A stretch of 64,000 nucleotides of DNA, from positions 8,747,001 to 8,811,000 of the forward strand of contig CP114499.1 in the NCBI GenBank assembly GCA_027186245.1. The letters run 5' to 3'. The position numbers and the translations under genes are program-made. The DNA comes from Coriaria nepalensis (lineage: Eukaryota; Streptophyta; Magnoliopsida; Cucurbitales; Coriariaceae). The notes beneath the pieces were generated by a model, which made no database searches, was not told the DNA's origin, and was given only the letters and a program-made list of their open reading frames with translations. Below, one piece after another: positions 32,621 to 43,181 of the stretch (position 1 is the stretch's first letter; every line of letters begins with the position of its first letter).

Positions 32621-35071
32621 ATGAAACAGTTACACAAGCAATTCAGCCTGAATCACAGACGGGAGGAAGAGATTGCAAGTGCTCCTTCGTCGCCATACTC
32701 ATCGAAGAGCCTCAGGCACCCTAGATCTCTGCCTCGATCCATAAATTACCTTTTCAGAGAGCAGCGGCTCCTTTTTATCTTTGTCGGTATTTTGATCGGC
32801 TCCACATTTTTCATCCTCCAGCCAACTCTGTCTCACCTCGGTCCATCTGAGGTGAGTTTGGCTATCCCTAGATCGTTTTCGACCGCTATATCGAGCAGAG
32901 ATCAAATTTCGCGGGGGTCAACTTCGAATAATCATGGAGTCGGAAAGGTCGGGAGAGTTCCTGTGGGGATTGGTCGGAGGAGATTGAGGATTGTTGTCAC
33001 AGGTGGAGCTGGATTCGTTGGGAGTCATCTGGTTGATAAGCTTAGAGGGAGAGGCGATGATGTTATTGTCATTGATAACTTCTTCACGGGCAGAAAGGAG
33101 AATGTGGTGCATCATATGAAGGATCCACATTTCGAACTCATTCGTCATGATGTAGTTGAGCCAATACTATTGGAGGCGGATCAGATCTATCACTTGGCTT
33201 GCCCTGCATCTCCCGTTCATTACAAGTATAATCCTGTCAAGACGATCATATCCTTTTTCATTAACCTTACAGTATATTCAAATCTGGTATAATTTAGAAT
33301 TTTTAGATTCTTCTATTTATTGAACATGGAAATGTTTTTAAAAATCCTTGACGGATGAGTACAAAACAAATGTGATGGGTACTTTAAATATGCTGGGGTT
33401 GGCAAAGAGAATCGGGGCAAGATTTCTACTCACGAGTACTAGTGAGGTGTATGGTGACCCACTTGAGCATCCACAGAAGGAGACGTATTGGGGAAATGTA
33501 AATCCAATAGGTGCTGGTTAAGCCATATTTAGTTGCATGTTTAGATTATGAGTAGGTCAAGTTTACTTGTTGACGTACTGAAAAATTGTTAGGTGAAAGG
33601 AGCTGCTATGATGAAGGAAAGAGAACAGCAGAAACCTTAACGATGGATTATCATCGTGGGGATGGTGTTGAGGTAACAAATCTGATGTCTTACTCAACTC
33701 TTGTATAAAACTTGCGACTTTTAGATATATTTATGGAATATCTCTCGCTCCTTTTGACAGAAATTTTGAAGAAGTATCTTTCACAACGATGTTAACCCAT
33801 GCCTTCACTGGAAATTGTTTATAATTCAACAAGTATATCTTTCCTTTTGAGAAACATAATTGATCAACGTGACCTTTCAAGTATGACAGTTTAGAACTGT
33901 AGAATTCATGAGTGGGTTTCGTTCTTCATAGTGCCCTTCTAAACTTTGTAGCTGCTAATGTTAAATGGTAATTAACCATCACATTGAAGTATTAATCAAG
34001 GTGATTTAGTACTGGTACATTTTATAATAAACCAGTTATTTCCATATTTGATAAGTGCATATACTGCTCAAATAATCATCAGTTCTGGCATTCATCTATC
34101 TTGATGCCTTCATGAATATAAAGGCCCTCTGTGTATTAAACATTTTCAAAGAGGTTCATGATGTTCTCATGAACTTCTGTTTGTCTTTTGGAGTTTACAA
34201 ATATTGCTAGAGTACTATACATAAGCAAGTGTTTTGAACCTACTTTCAGGTTCGTATTGCTCGCATTTTCAACACATATGGACCTCGAATGTGTTTAGAT
34301 GACGGACGTGTTGTTAGCAATTTTGTTGCCCAGGTAAATCTTCAAATACTGACTATTTTCTTTCTCTTACAAATGAAACAAGTTGCATCTTTAAACATGG
34401 GTTGATTTTTTTTTTTAAATTTCATACAATTGTGATCAGGCCATCCGCAAACAACCATTGACTGTTTATGGTGATGGGAAACAAACACGAAGCTTCCAGT
34501 ATGTGTCTGACTTGGTATGGAAAATTAGCATGTTATCTATTTCTCAATTCTCGGAATCAAGTAGTTCATTGAAATTTCCATACTCAAAATCAATTTTGAG
34601 TTCCCATCTACTTATAATGTTTTATTTTCACTGAATTTCTTTTTTCTCATATTGGGTATTGTGATTAACAGGTCAATGGATTGGTAGCGCTAATGGAAGG
34701 CGAACATATTGGGCCTTTCAATTTGGGAAATCCAGGAGAATTCACAATGCTAGAGCTTGCTGAGGTTTGTGTTCCTCTTATTGTTATTCACAGTTGTACT
34801 GAAAAATGATCAAAATTGTTCACTCATTTATCCCTTTCTATTTTCCTGAATGTACATACAGGTGGTGAAACAAACAATTGATCCAAGTGCTACCATCGAA
34901 TACAAACCAAATACAGCTGATGATCCTCATATGAGAAAACCAGATATTAGCATAGCAAAGGAGTTACTGAACTGGGAGCCAAAAGTCTCACTGAAAGAGG
35001 GACTGCCCCTCATGGTGAGCGATTTCCAGAACCGCATTCTGAATGAAGATGAAGGAAAAGGAGCCGCTTAA
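32621..35071 (+). CDS. UXS1: UDP-glucuronate decarboxylase / UDP-xylose synthase, Golgi membrane type
   Basis: The gene has seven exons: 32621-33247, 33363-33510, 33593-33672, 34250-34333, 34440-34514, 34672-34764 and 34862-35071, giving 438 aa with every junction in phase. It converts UDP-glucuronate to UDP-xylose for xylan and xyloglucan. A type II membrane anchor ([19 protein letters not shown], about 49-67) puts the enzyme in the Golgi lumen. NAD binding is shown by [30 protein letters not shown], the YDEGKR catalytic Tyr/Lys pair and NTYGPRM follow. It ends [11 protein letters not shown] like Arabidopsis UXS1 (At3g53520, from memory). The first intron has AT-AC ends; the other five are GT-AG. 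The gene appears intact. Confidence 0.95.
33248..33362 (+). other. U12-type AT-AC intron in UXS1
   Basis: The 115-bp intron starts ATATCCTTTT, matching the U12 donor consensus ATATCCTT. It has TCCTTGAC at 33345-33352, matching the U12 branch consensus TCCTTRAY, and ends in AC. The branch adenosine (33351) lies 11 nt before the end. Only this AT-AC pair restores the conserved [14 protein letters not shown] junction. Confidence 0.92.
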
Positions 35072-35436
35072 AATGAAGAAATAACAAAGAAAACTTAGCA
35101 GCAGGTCTAGTGCGACGAGATCTCTCTGTAATTTTCTCTCTATTCGTTTATTGTTATCATTCTTACTGTCATATCTTGCCATTCCTAGACTTCATTTTTA
35201 GCCACACACTACAGAAGGAAGTTACATCTGCTTAAGCAACACAATTCTACTTTCTCTGTTTGCACTCTGCTAGTAACGAAACTCTTCTGGTGGAGATGGC
35301 TGTACTTTTCTAAGACAAAATATCGGTGTAATGAGTCTTCAGACTTGCTTCTTCAAAGGAAACTGCAGCAATTTATGTTGAACACAGTGAAAATGGTCGC
35401 TTTAGACCAAGTCACTTGCATAAAGAGACCCACATT
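35072..35436 (+). other. UXS1 3' untranslated region and flank
   Basis: Sequence from the UXS1 stop to the inverted-repeat arm; no further coding signal. Confidence 0.5.
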
Positions 35437-36005
35437 TGTTAATCCTAGGCCCAATAGTCTCCATACTTGCATAATCTCGGCCCAAGTTTCCTAATAAAAA
35501 ATAAAAAGAAAGATCTCGGACATCGAAGTCTCTTGGCGCCAAAAAAGAAAAACTCGAAGTCTTTTTTTTCTCTCTCTCTCTCTCTCATTCGGCGCGCGTC
35601 GCGTTCACCGATCGGCAAAATGGAGATGCCGCCGAACCTCCATCGTTAGGTAATCTCTCTTCTCATTCTGAGGAAGCTCGACTAAGATGAAATTGAGCCG
35701 TGAAATCCGACAGTAAGGTCATCCATTTCTTCCAATTCTTATCAATTTCGTTTCTGAAAATAATTTTTCGTCTCGTAATTAGGGGATTTTTGTTTCTGTG
35801 CGCAGTTATGGTTCCAATTGGACGGAAACCTAGCTGCAAACTCTCTTTGGAGATGGATAGAAGCCTTTTGGACTCCATTCATATAAAGAATGAGAACGAG
35901 CTCAACAAGCCTGAGGAAAGGTGAAACAGTTAAAATTGAAATTTGAAGCTAATCGATTTGCGTTTATGCTTCATATACGCTGCTAGTATTGTGCCATATA
36001 GCTCC
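35437..36005 (+). repeat. Inverted duplication, left arm
   Basis: About 570 bp matching 39565-40108 in opposite orientation. Landmarks include a 28-base perfect inverted match (35763-35790 with 39751-39778) and a 20-base one (35703-35722 with 39820-39839). Homology runs from TTAATCCTAGGCCCAA on the outside to CGCTGCTAGTATTGTG on the inside. The arm looks like a gene 5' end: CTCGGCCCAA promoter words, a CT-rich leader, an ATG, an intron and a second exon. Confidence 0.9.
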
Positions 36006-36732
36006 AGGTATTGGATTACCATGTACTTTGAGTCAATGACGATGCTTGAACAAGTTAATTAGATTTTCTTTTTATTAATTCTCTTACTGTGGAGTCTTGG
36101 TTATGTTCGTGTTACATTTTCATCTGCTGAGGATGATCTTATCTTTTTATCTGCTGAGGTTCAATGTCATGTGAGAAGGAGTTACAAGCAGCTAAAAAAA
36201 AAAACGTGATTTTTCATTTGTGGCTCTAAGCCTGTTATTTTTGTCGAAGATTTTATAGTTATGTCATTAGATATCACTGTGTGACGCAATAGGAGACAGA
36301 ACAATGTCTGCAAAACGTTTGCTTTTATGTTCAGGAAGATAAAGTCTGAGGCCGTGACAAAGGCTCTATCTGCGAATCTGGAAAAGCAAGGGGTAAGCTT
36401 TTAATACACAAATTTTTTGCTTTATCGCTTATTATCTTCACTCATTATAGTTTTTCTCCCTCTTGACTAGATTTTTCTTTTTGGCATTTCATCATTTGCA
36501 TCGAGCCGACTGGTAGTTGGATGTTAAAATTATCTGTTGTGGGGAAGTTGACCGGATGTATTACCACGTGGGGCTGTAAAAAATTATTCCAGCTGAAGGT
36601 AACATTGAAGATTTGAAATCAATTGAATTGGATTTTGGACTTCAGTCAAAATTTCAAAAGCAAGTGTTAGATGTAGACTTGTAGACATTTGCATAACTAA
36701 AACTTGTAATGCAGGTGTTATTGGGCAATTAA
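35808..36732 (+). CDS. Possible small spliced gene starting in the left arm, unrecognised
   Basis: Three in-phase exons can be drawn: 35808-35920 (MVPIGRKPSCKLSLEMDR...), 36335-36392 (KIKSEAVTKALSANLEKQG) and 36715-36732, ending at TAA. They have GT-AG introns and give 62 aa. A non-coding first exon would end at 35640-35650, where TTAG/GTAATC is a good donor and TGTGCGCAG (35797-35805) the acceptor. The peptide is charged, helical and matches no family I know. The right arm lost the equivalent frame. It may be the stub of a longer gene truncated by the rearrangement. Confidence 0.3.
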
Positions 36733-37299
36733 CTGTGCCGCTGGGCCCAGGACTGTGGTCGTCCGCCCAGAGTCTTGGTATACTGTGATGCCCTCTGAAG
36801 CCTTGTTCTGGGTATGGTAAGTGACGCTGTGTTATAGTTTTGGTATGAAATTTATATTTATCTTATTTGTTATTTTTTTTTTCTAATGAATTGTCGCCGA
36901 TAAAATACTGCAAAAAAAAAAGCTGAGCAATTCATTAATAATGGATCTCAGTCATGTTTTAAGCTGCCGTAACGAAGTTGGGCAGAAATGACGTTCGCGC
37001 AGCGAAGAAGACCGCACCTAAGTTTTTGTGACGCTTTTGACAAAAAAAATAAAGAAATAATTTTTTTTTTAATGCTAAAATAATGATAAGCCAAGTTTTG
37101 GGTGGTTAGAATATCTTGTCCTTAAAAAGTCGTGAAAATAAAAGATGAGCCAAGTCGGCCGGCAATTTAGTACAGAATTATAAATTCAAAAATGCTCACG
37201 GGCTAGTAGATGTGAGTTATTAGACAGGAAAGGGGGCATAAAAACGTCTAGAATTGAAGTAATGTGGTTATCATACGGCTTAAATAACTGACGTGAAAA
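36733..37299. other. Interior of the inverted structure, no gene seen
   Basis: Mixed sequence with poly-T and poly-A tracts and no coding signal. It leads into the TGGGCC-rich array. Confidence 0.4.
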
Positions 37300-38450
37300 T
37301 ATGTCAAATTTTAATGGGCTTGCATTTTGGGCTGTGGATATAATTTTGGGTCTAAACTTAAAACTATAAAATGGAAAGTGTTAAAACCGTACCGTTAAAA
37401 TTTAAACGATAACTAACTGGTTAACGATTGGGCCTAAAGTATTTATGAGACTAACGGGACATGAGTGCGCCGTTAAAATTTGAACGATATCTAAACGGGC
37501 CATGATTTGGACCCACATATTATTAATGAGCTTACACACTTGGGCCTAACGCCCATGTACAATTTAAATGAATATCTAAATGGCCCTAAGTTTGGACCCA
37601 CCATTTTACTGGCCTTAGGTACTGGCCGTCAAAATATTTCTGGGCCAAGCGGACATAGGTGGGCCGTTACAATTTAAACGAACATATAAATGGGCCATGA
37701 TTTGGGCCAACAATTTTTAATGAGCTTACAAACTGTGCCGTAAAAATTTCGTGTGCCTACTGGGCTATAAGTTGGGCCTTTCGAATTTTTACCAATATGT
37801 CAATGGGTCACTGGGCCCACCAAAATTTTAAACTGGCTTAATGGGCCTAACGACCGTTGAAACTTTTAACAATTTAATCTTTTGGGTCCTGATTTGGGTC
37901 TTGCTAATTTCGTAATGGCTGCTATATTGGGCCATGACATGTTAGTCCTCATGGACCCTTAAAATTTTAATGATATAACTAATCCTGCCAGGATTCAGGC
38001 CAATCCAAGTTTTCATGGGCTCACAGATTGGGTTGTGAAAGTACATTCGGTTTAATGGAAGTCAACTGGGGCGTTCATATATTAAAGAACTATCCTTACG
38101 GGGCTCGATTTGGGCGTATTCTAATTTTTATGGGCATCTGTACTAGGCTCAAATATAAAAATTATGGCCCTAAACGGGGCCGTTAAAATTCTAACGAAGT
38201 ATATACCCTGGCCTTGGGCCGTAAAATATATTAGCCTAAATAGTATTACTTTATAGACTTATTTCATGGGCTAGTGATTAGGCTGTTCAATTTTTAACGC
38301 GGCGGCTTTATCATGATGTTCCAAAAAAAATTTCGGCGCTAAAGGGCCAGTGTTTGAGCTTTCATTTATACATGAATCCAGATCCTGACGATTGATTGAT
38401 GGGCTATGATTGGGTAACGTAAGAATTACCTTTTGGGCCTTGAAAATAAT
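37300..38450. repeat. Degenerate TGGGCC-rich array
   Basis: About twenty TGGGCC, TGGGCT or GGGCCA words occur in 1.15 kb within recurring phrases. CCGTTAAAATTTAAACG-type starts lie at 37392, 37470, 37558, 37664 and 37738. ATGGGCCATGATTTGGGCC-type phrases lie near 37492, 37580 and 37689, and AATGAGCTTACA-type phrases near 37526 and 37720. Spacing is irregular (roughly 75-110 bp) and similarity fades rightwards, so this is an old tandem array. TGGGCY is the plant site II (TCP-binding) word. No open reading frame of note. Confidence 0.7.
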
Positions 38451-38547
38451 AACTAATTATTAAAACTGGCCATGTTACCATTTTATGTAAGCTGCTGTTA
38501 GCTTTCCGCGTGGATGGTGATTGCCCGATGTTATCAGCCTTCGGCAA

Positions 38548-38776
38548 TTAGAAATAATCATTGTTGATTGCTTCTTCTGGCTCTTTGAACTCCCATGCAT
38601 CATCTGCTAAATTTTTCCCTGAAAAATCAAATAATTCTACTTTACACATATTTCTCATTTTTCTGTTCACTTTCACTTCCCTTTCTTTTCGAATATCTTG
38701 GTTGAATTCCTCTGCAATGCTTGTAAAGATTGAATTTACATAGGAGAACCTGCCAAGGGCCTTCCCGAGATCTGAT
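38548..38776 (-). CDS. Possible terminal exon of an unrecognised gene
   Basis: On the minus strand an acceptor (TTCATGTGCAG, just before 38776) opens 76 codons ending at a stop. Residues include SDLGKALGRFSYVNSIFTSI, EEFNQDIRKEREVKVNRKMR and FDFSGKNLADDAWEFKEPEE. The composition is charged and not low-complexity, unlike chance A/T frames, which suggests real or formerly real coding sequence. No upstream exon could be joined with confidence. It lies downstream of the right arm in that arm's transcription direction, so it may belong to the same ancestral gene. Confidence 0.3.
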
Positions 38777-38784
38777 CTGCACAT

Positions 38785-38832
38785 GAACATGTATGTCCCG
38801 TTAGAACATGTATGTCCCGTTAGAACATGTTA
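38785..38832. repeat. Short tandem repeat, 19-bp unit, 2.5 copies
   Basis: GAACATGTATGTCCCGTTA occurs at 38785 and 38804 without change, followed by GAACATGTTA. It lies immediately upstream of the putative minus-strand exon, in its intron. Confidence 0.9.
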
Positions 38833-39564
38833 CCAGGAAAACCAAATTTTGTCTGCTAAAATAAACATTAAAATGTCATAAAGCTCAATCTCAAGATACG
38901 AGTATCATCACAGATTTTGTAACAGTTTGTATGTTGAATATTGATTTGGAATTCCACATTATTTACTGATCATCAAAGCTTCGTTCAATGTCAAATTGGA
39001 AAACTGAAATTCGTCTAGGTGAAAGCTTCGTTCTTGCTTTCTCGTACATCTTCTCACTTCTGACCTATGAGAAGAGCAGAAAACCATGCAAGAAAACAAT
39101 GAATGATTGAAAGAGGTAGCTCAAATGAACATATTTTGTTGAGGTAGCCTCTCCCAAGAGGAGAACTCCACTGTAACCTAACCATACCTCGAGTGGCATA
39201 ACTATAAAATCTAAGACAAAATAATATGCATGGAGTCACAATTGAGAGGATATTGCTCATATTGGCGCTCACATGGATTTCTCTTCAGTAGCTGCTTGTA
39301 AAGTGTAGAGATCTTCCAGTTGAGAAAAGGAGCAGCGAGCTGCGAGCTGCCATGTCGATAACCTCAGCTGATAAAGGTAAGATCGTCCTCAACACAATGC
39401 CTCAGAATCATGCAAAGACCTAAACACAATATGCAAAAACTGAACTTGATGAGCCGTAACACAATTCATTAACCTAATTTATTTTAGACAATCTTCGACA
39501 CAAATCGTACAGCAAATCACATGGTAATCAAAGGCTAGAATCTAGCTGAGAGAGATTGAAGTTC
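38833..39564. other. Interior of the inverted structure, right side
   Basis: No gene established. On the minus strand a short frame at about 39380-39290 (QLEDLYTLQAATEEKS) might be relic coding sequence, but I could not connect it. Confidence 0.3.
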
Positions 39565-40108
39565 TATAGCACAATACTAGCAGCGTACATAGAATATAAA
39601 CACAAATCAATTGGCTTCAATTTTCAATGTCTCACCTTTCGTCATCATCCTTCTTTATATGCATGGAGCCCAAAAGGCTCCAATCCATCACAAAATGGAG
39701 TTCGCAGCTATGTTTCCGTACAATGAAACCCTAACTGCGCGACAGAAGCCAAAATCCCCTAATTACGAGACGAAAAATGATTTTTCAGCAACGAAATTGA
39801 GAAGAATTGGAAGAAATCGATGACCTTACTGTCGGATTTGACGGTGGCGAAAATTTCTCCTTACACGAGCTTCCTCAGAGTGAGGAGAGAGGATTACCAC
39901 ACGATGGAGGACTGGTGGCTTCTCGATGTTGCCGATCGGAGGACGCTTCGGGCGCCGAATGAGAGCGAGAGAAGAGACTTCGATTTTGGGGACAATTAGT
40001 TTCGCGCCGGGAGATCATTTTTCCATTTTATTAGGATAGTTGGGCCGAGAATGTGCAACTAGCGAGAGTGCTTGGGCCGAGAGTGCTTGGGCCTATGATT
40101 AATAAAAG
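39565..40108 (-). repeat. Inverted duplication, right arm
   Basis: Opposite-strand copy of 35437-36005. Its leader region retains GATCGGCAACATCGAG and GAGGAAGCTCG, and the exon corresponding to MVPIGRKP... is preserved only as TTAGGGTTTCATTGTACGG, without an intact ATG. Several small indels separate the arms. Confidence 0.9.
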
Positions 40109-40643
40109 CGGATAATTTCATCGGTCCTATAAATTACAGTATTACTAACCCAAAAGTCCAAACGTAGAAAAGCAAGAAAGAGTCTGGAAAGCTATTACAT
40201 GTAGCAGCATCCGATTCCGTAAGATTGTGGATAATTTTTTTGAATCAACAGGGAAAGAAGGAAAGAAGGGAAGGAGATAAATAAAGCAAAAATTCCAAAT
40301 GGGTTATATTTCAAACCGGCTGGCATAATTTATTCCGGTTTCCCACCCCAATTTTCTATACAAGTGTACAGCCTTTCTTCTTTACCTTATCCTCCTTTGG
40401 TTTCATTGCTGGTATGAAGAGCCTAACTATGCCTAAACAAGTCTGCTTATTTCTTCTAGTTGCTGATATATTCCTCTTTCTCAAAACATATCAAGCTCAA
40501 AAGCAGAAGCAAAATTGAAACAAAAAAAGTAGTCACTACCCACCAAAAATGCAGATTCTCTAAACCACCACTATTTCCTCTATTGACTATACTACAGCTT
40601 GGCTCTCCCTCTTATCAGTTACCACCCATTTTGTCCAGAAAAC
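40109..40643. other. Promoter-like region of the NAKR pseudogene
   Basis: Intergenic; no other coding signal. Confidence 0.35.
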
Positions 40644-42456
40644 ATAAAAGGCATAGAGATCTCATGCTCCTCTCGAGCATCAACGCTTGTTTGTTTAAAC
40701 ATGGATCAACCCTCTTCCTCTTACTCTTCATCATCCTATGCTGATCATCAGCTTGGAGGCCGAGAAATCGACCGTTTCAACCCGATCATTCGTGCTGAGA
40801 GAAGAGCACCCAGATCATTACCCCAATCACCCATTAATCCCCAAGTATTCCAGAACGCCGAAAAAGGCTCCGACTCAGCAGCAAACTACCAAAAGACCAT
40901 CATAACAAAAGCAAGAAGAAAAGCTCGTCAGGGAAACAGTTAGCTTCTGCATGCGATGATCATCATGATGTTCTTGTTATGAAAAACTCTTCCACACCAA
41001 CTGATATTGTTAGTAAGTGGGCCAGGGGGGAATTTGGTCATCGGCAGTAGTACTACTCCTGCAAGCTCATCTAGATATCTTCTGGGTCATGACTCACTCC
41101 TTTTTGATGGGTTACCTGAAAAAGATTCATTTTCGGCCTTGGTTCCAGCTGAAGAAGAAAAGTCAACAATCACGTCTGTGAATCTAGATGAATCTCCGGC
41201 TTCTTCTTTGACATCTTCTCAGCCCAAACCAGCTTCTCCTAGCCAGGTTTGCTGTCACGTAGCTAGATATTGTGTATTACTTCTATCCATTTACCTGCTT
41301 CCCGCCCTTGTTTGAATTGCATTAACTGAAATCCGTCAGGAATGAAGGACTCCACAGATGACAGTACTCTCTATATCAAAGGCAGCTCCCCTGCACCCCA
41401 CAAACACAAGGAGTGGTCGGAGTTATGGCCAGCCAACTCTCTCCGACGATCAAGTCAGCTAAGGAAACTTAGAGATATTTTATGAAAAGTACTTGAGTGT
41501 AAAAGATGAATTACCTCATTCTCAAAGCAGCTTATGTACTTCTAATATGAGTGTGAAACGCTAGACACCGTGTTGTCTTTTTATTGCTCAGGGCTCTAAT
41601 TTTTTCCTACTTCATGATCGGTGACAGTGTCATCTTCCATCGGCCACGGCAGAGATATGCTTCCCACTAAGTTGTCAGTGAGTGGCCCTACGCTTATCCT
41701 CTTATTCCTCAGCCATTCTCTTCGTATTTTGCCTCAGATCGAGGATACCTTAGTCAGCCTCAGCCTCGATCACCTCATGGTCTGATTTGCTCAGCTACAC
41801 AGACGTATACCGAAGATATCAGCCTTAACAACATCCCACAAACCCTAAGGCACTTAGTATGAGGCTGATCATGCCTTTTAGATCAGCCATGACCCAGCTC
41901 CCTGACTCAGTCTAGCCAAAATCTTGGCCCAACAAATTGTAAAGCAACAATTTTTATTGATATTCATTTGGGGTATTGAGGGTGTCACTACATTGCAAAG
42001 GCTGTGAAGGATAAGTGAGGAAACATCTTTCTAGAATGGAAGGTAATCATGATTTTTCTCCTTTTACTTATTTTTTGGAGCTTCCTTAAAAAGAACATGA
42101 TATCAATCTTAAGTAGTACGAGCTCAAAAGAAGCTGCCTTTTTCCAGCAAACAGAATTCTTATTTTCCTTCTTTTTTTTTTTTTTTTTTTTACATGCAGG
42201 GGTGAAATCTTTTAACATTGATTTTGCACAGAAGAAGGTGACAATTGTTGGAGACAACAAAACACCATCTAGTGTGTTAGAGAGTGTTTCGAAGGTCAAG
42301 TTTGCAAAATTCTGGACATCTCCTACTCCTCCTACTGCACCAACGCCAGTGCCAGCACCAGCATCTTCATCTTCCTCAATTTTCCGCAGTTGGCTCAAGA
42401 AATGTTATAGAAATGGTCAATTGATAAGGGGAAATAAAAAAGTTGTACTGGCTTGA
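40644..42456 (+). pseudogene. NAKR-type heavy-metal-associated protein, disrupted
   Basis: The NAKR (sodium potassium root defective) gene is traceable through all exons. The usual start MKGIDxFCSSPAST is KGIEISCSSRAST, with ATA instead of ATG at 40644. MDQPSSSY...GGREIDRFNP follows, then SSSGKQLAS in another frame. PASSSRYLLGHDS and SALVP follow in a third frame (shifts near 40915 and 41025). The HMA domain reads VLRVSLHCKGCEG, then TAA at 42012-42014 where lysine is expected, then VRKHLSRMEG. The last exon (42200-42456) is open: GVKSFNIDFAQKKVTIVGD...VSKVKFAKFW. The acceptor before VLRVSLHC also lacks a good AG. Intact family members bind metal and affect phloem ion transport and FT movement. 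The position between UXS1 and TRM19 fits NAKR3/NAKR2. Confidence 0.85.
41330..41940. other. GC-richer segment inside a NAKR pseudogene intron
   Basis: This sits between the end of the second NAKR coding block (GCCAG/GTTTGC near 41246) and the HMA exon near 41973. Its composition is less AT-rich than neighbouring introns and it carries a short open stretch (MKDSTDDSTLYIKGSSPAP at 41342). It may be inserted DNA. No known element was recognised. Confidence 0.3.
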
Positions 42457-43181
42457 TCTGTAAGCTTAGAACTTTATTGTATGATAGTAGTGGAGCTTTC
42501 TGGGGTTTTTTTTTTTTTTGGTTTGAATGTTAGGAAGGAAGGAAGAAAGAAAAAGTGAGGCGTCTTTTAGAGATTGTGTATCTTTATTAAAAAGGTATGT
42601 TTTAGCTTTTGGCATCCAATTCCCCATTTGCATTTGCGACTTGCTTTTTAAAACTTCTCCAACTTCTTAAGGATATAATCAGATATTTGAGTAGAACATC
42701 CATAGGCCGCTCATTATCATATAGAAGTTTCTAGAATTGAAAACCTGGGGCTAGCTGTGTGTCATTTAAGAGTGTGATGTTTGAGTTATCGAGTGATGGC
42801 AATAGAAGAAGGCCACTACTGTCTTAAGGACCACTTACAAATTCATTACTATTATCATTAGCAATTTGAAACCATTTTGTAGAAAATTGTGTCATTATCT
42901 ATTTGTTATTTTAGAGCGGGTAAAGTGTCCATGAACCATGCACATAATTTCTTGCATGGGTCCTAGTACATAAATAATGTTCAATAAGATATTCATCATT
43001 TTGGCATAACGAGAATTCTGATTTCTCTCTTTTTTTTGTTTTAATTCAGTGTAAGGATTTTTCATCATTTTTATACACCCAATTGTGAGTGACGCCTACC
43101 TCACTTCAAATTACATACATGAAAACACTAAACACCTAATTAAGAACGCTTTCAGGTAATGAATCTCTCTCTCTCTACATA
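42457..43181. other. Convergent 3' flanks of the NAKR pseudogene and TRM19-like gene
   Basis: AT-rich; no gene seen. Confidence 0.45.

Noticed and set aside
32322..32624. Upstream frame overlapping the UXS1 ATG
   Set aside because: It has no ATG start and no family resemblance; it is leader and promoter sequence.
35437..40108. Canonical Mutator-like element with long terminal inverted repeats
   Set aside because: No 9-bp target duplication was found outside the arms, and no transposase. It is kept as an inverted duplication of uncertain origin.
42049..42199. Upstream part of the open frame reading into the last NAKR exon
   Set aside because: It reads through intron sequence including a long T tract. 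The real exon begins after TACATGCAG at 42199.
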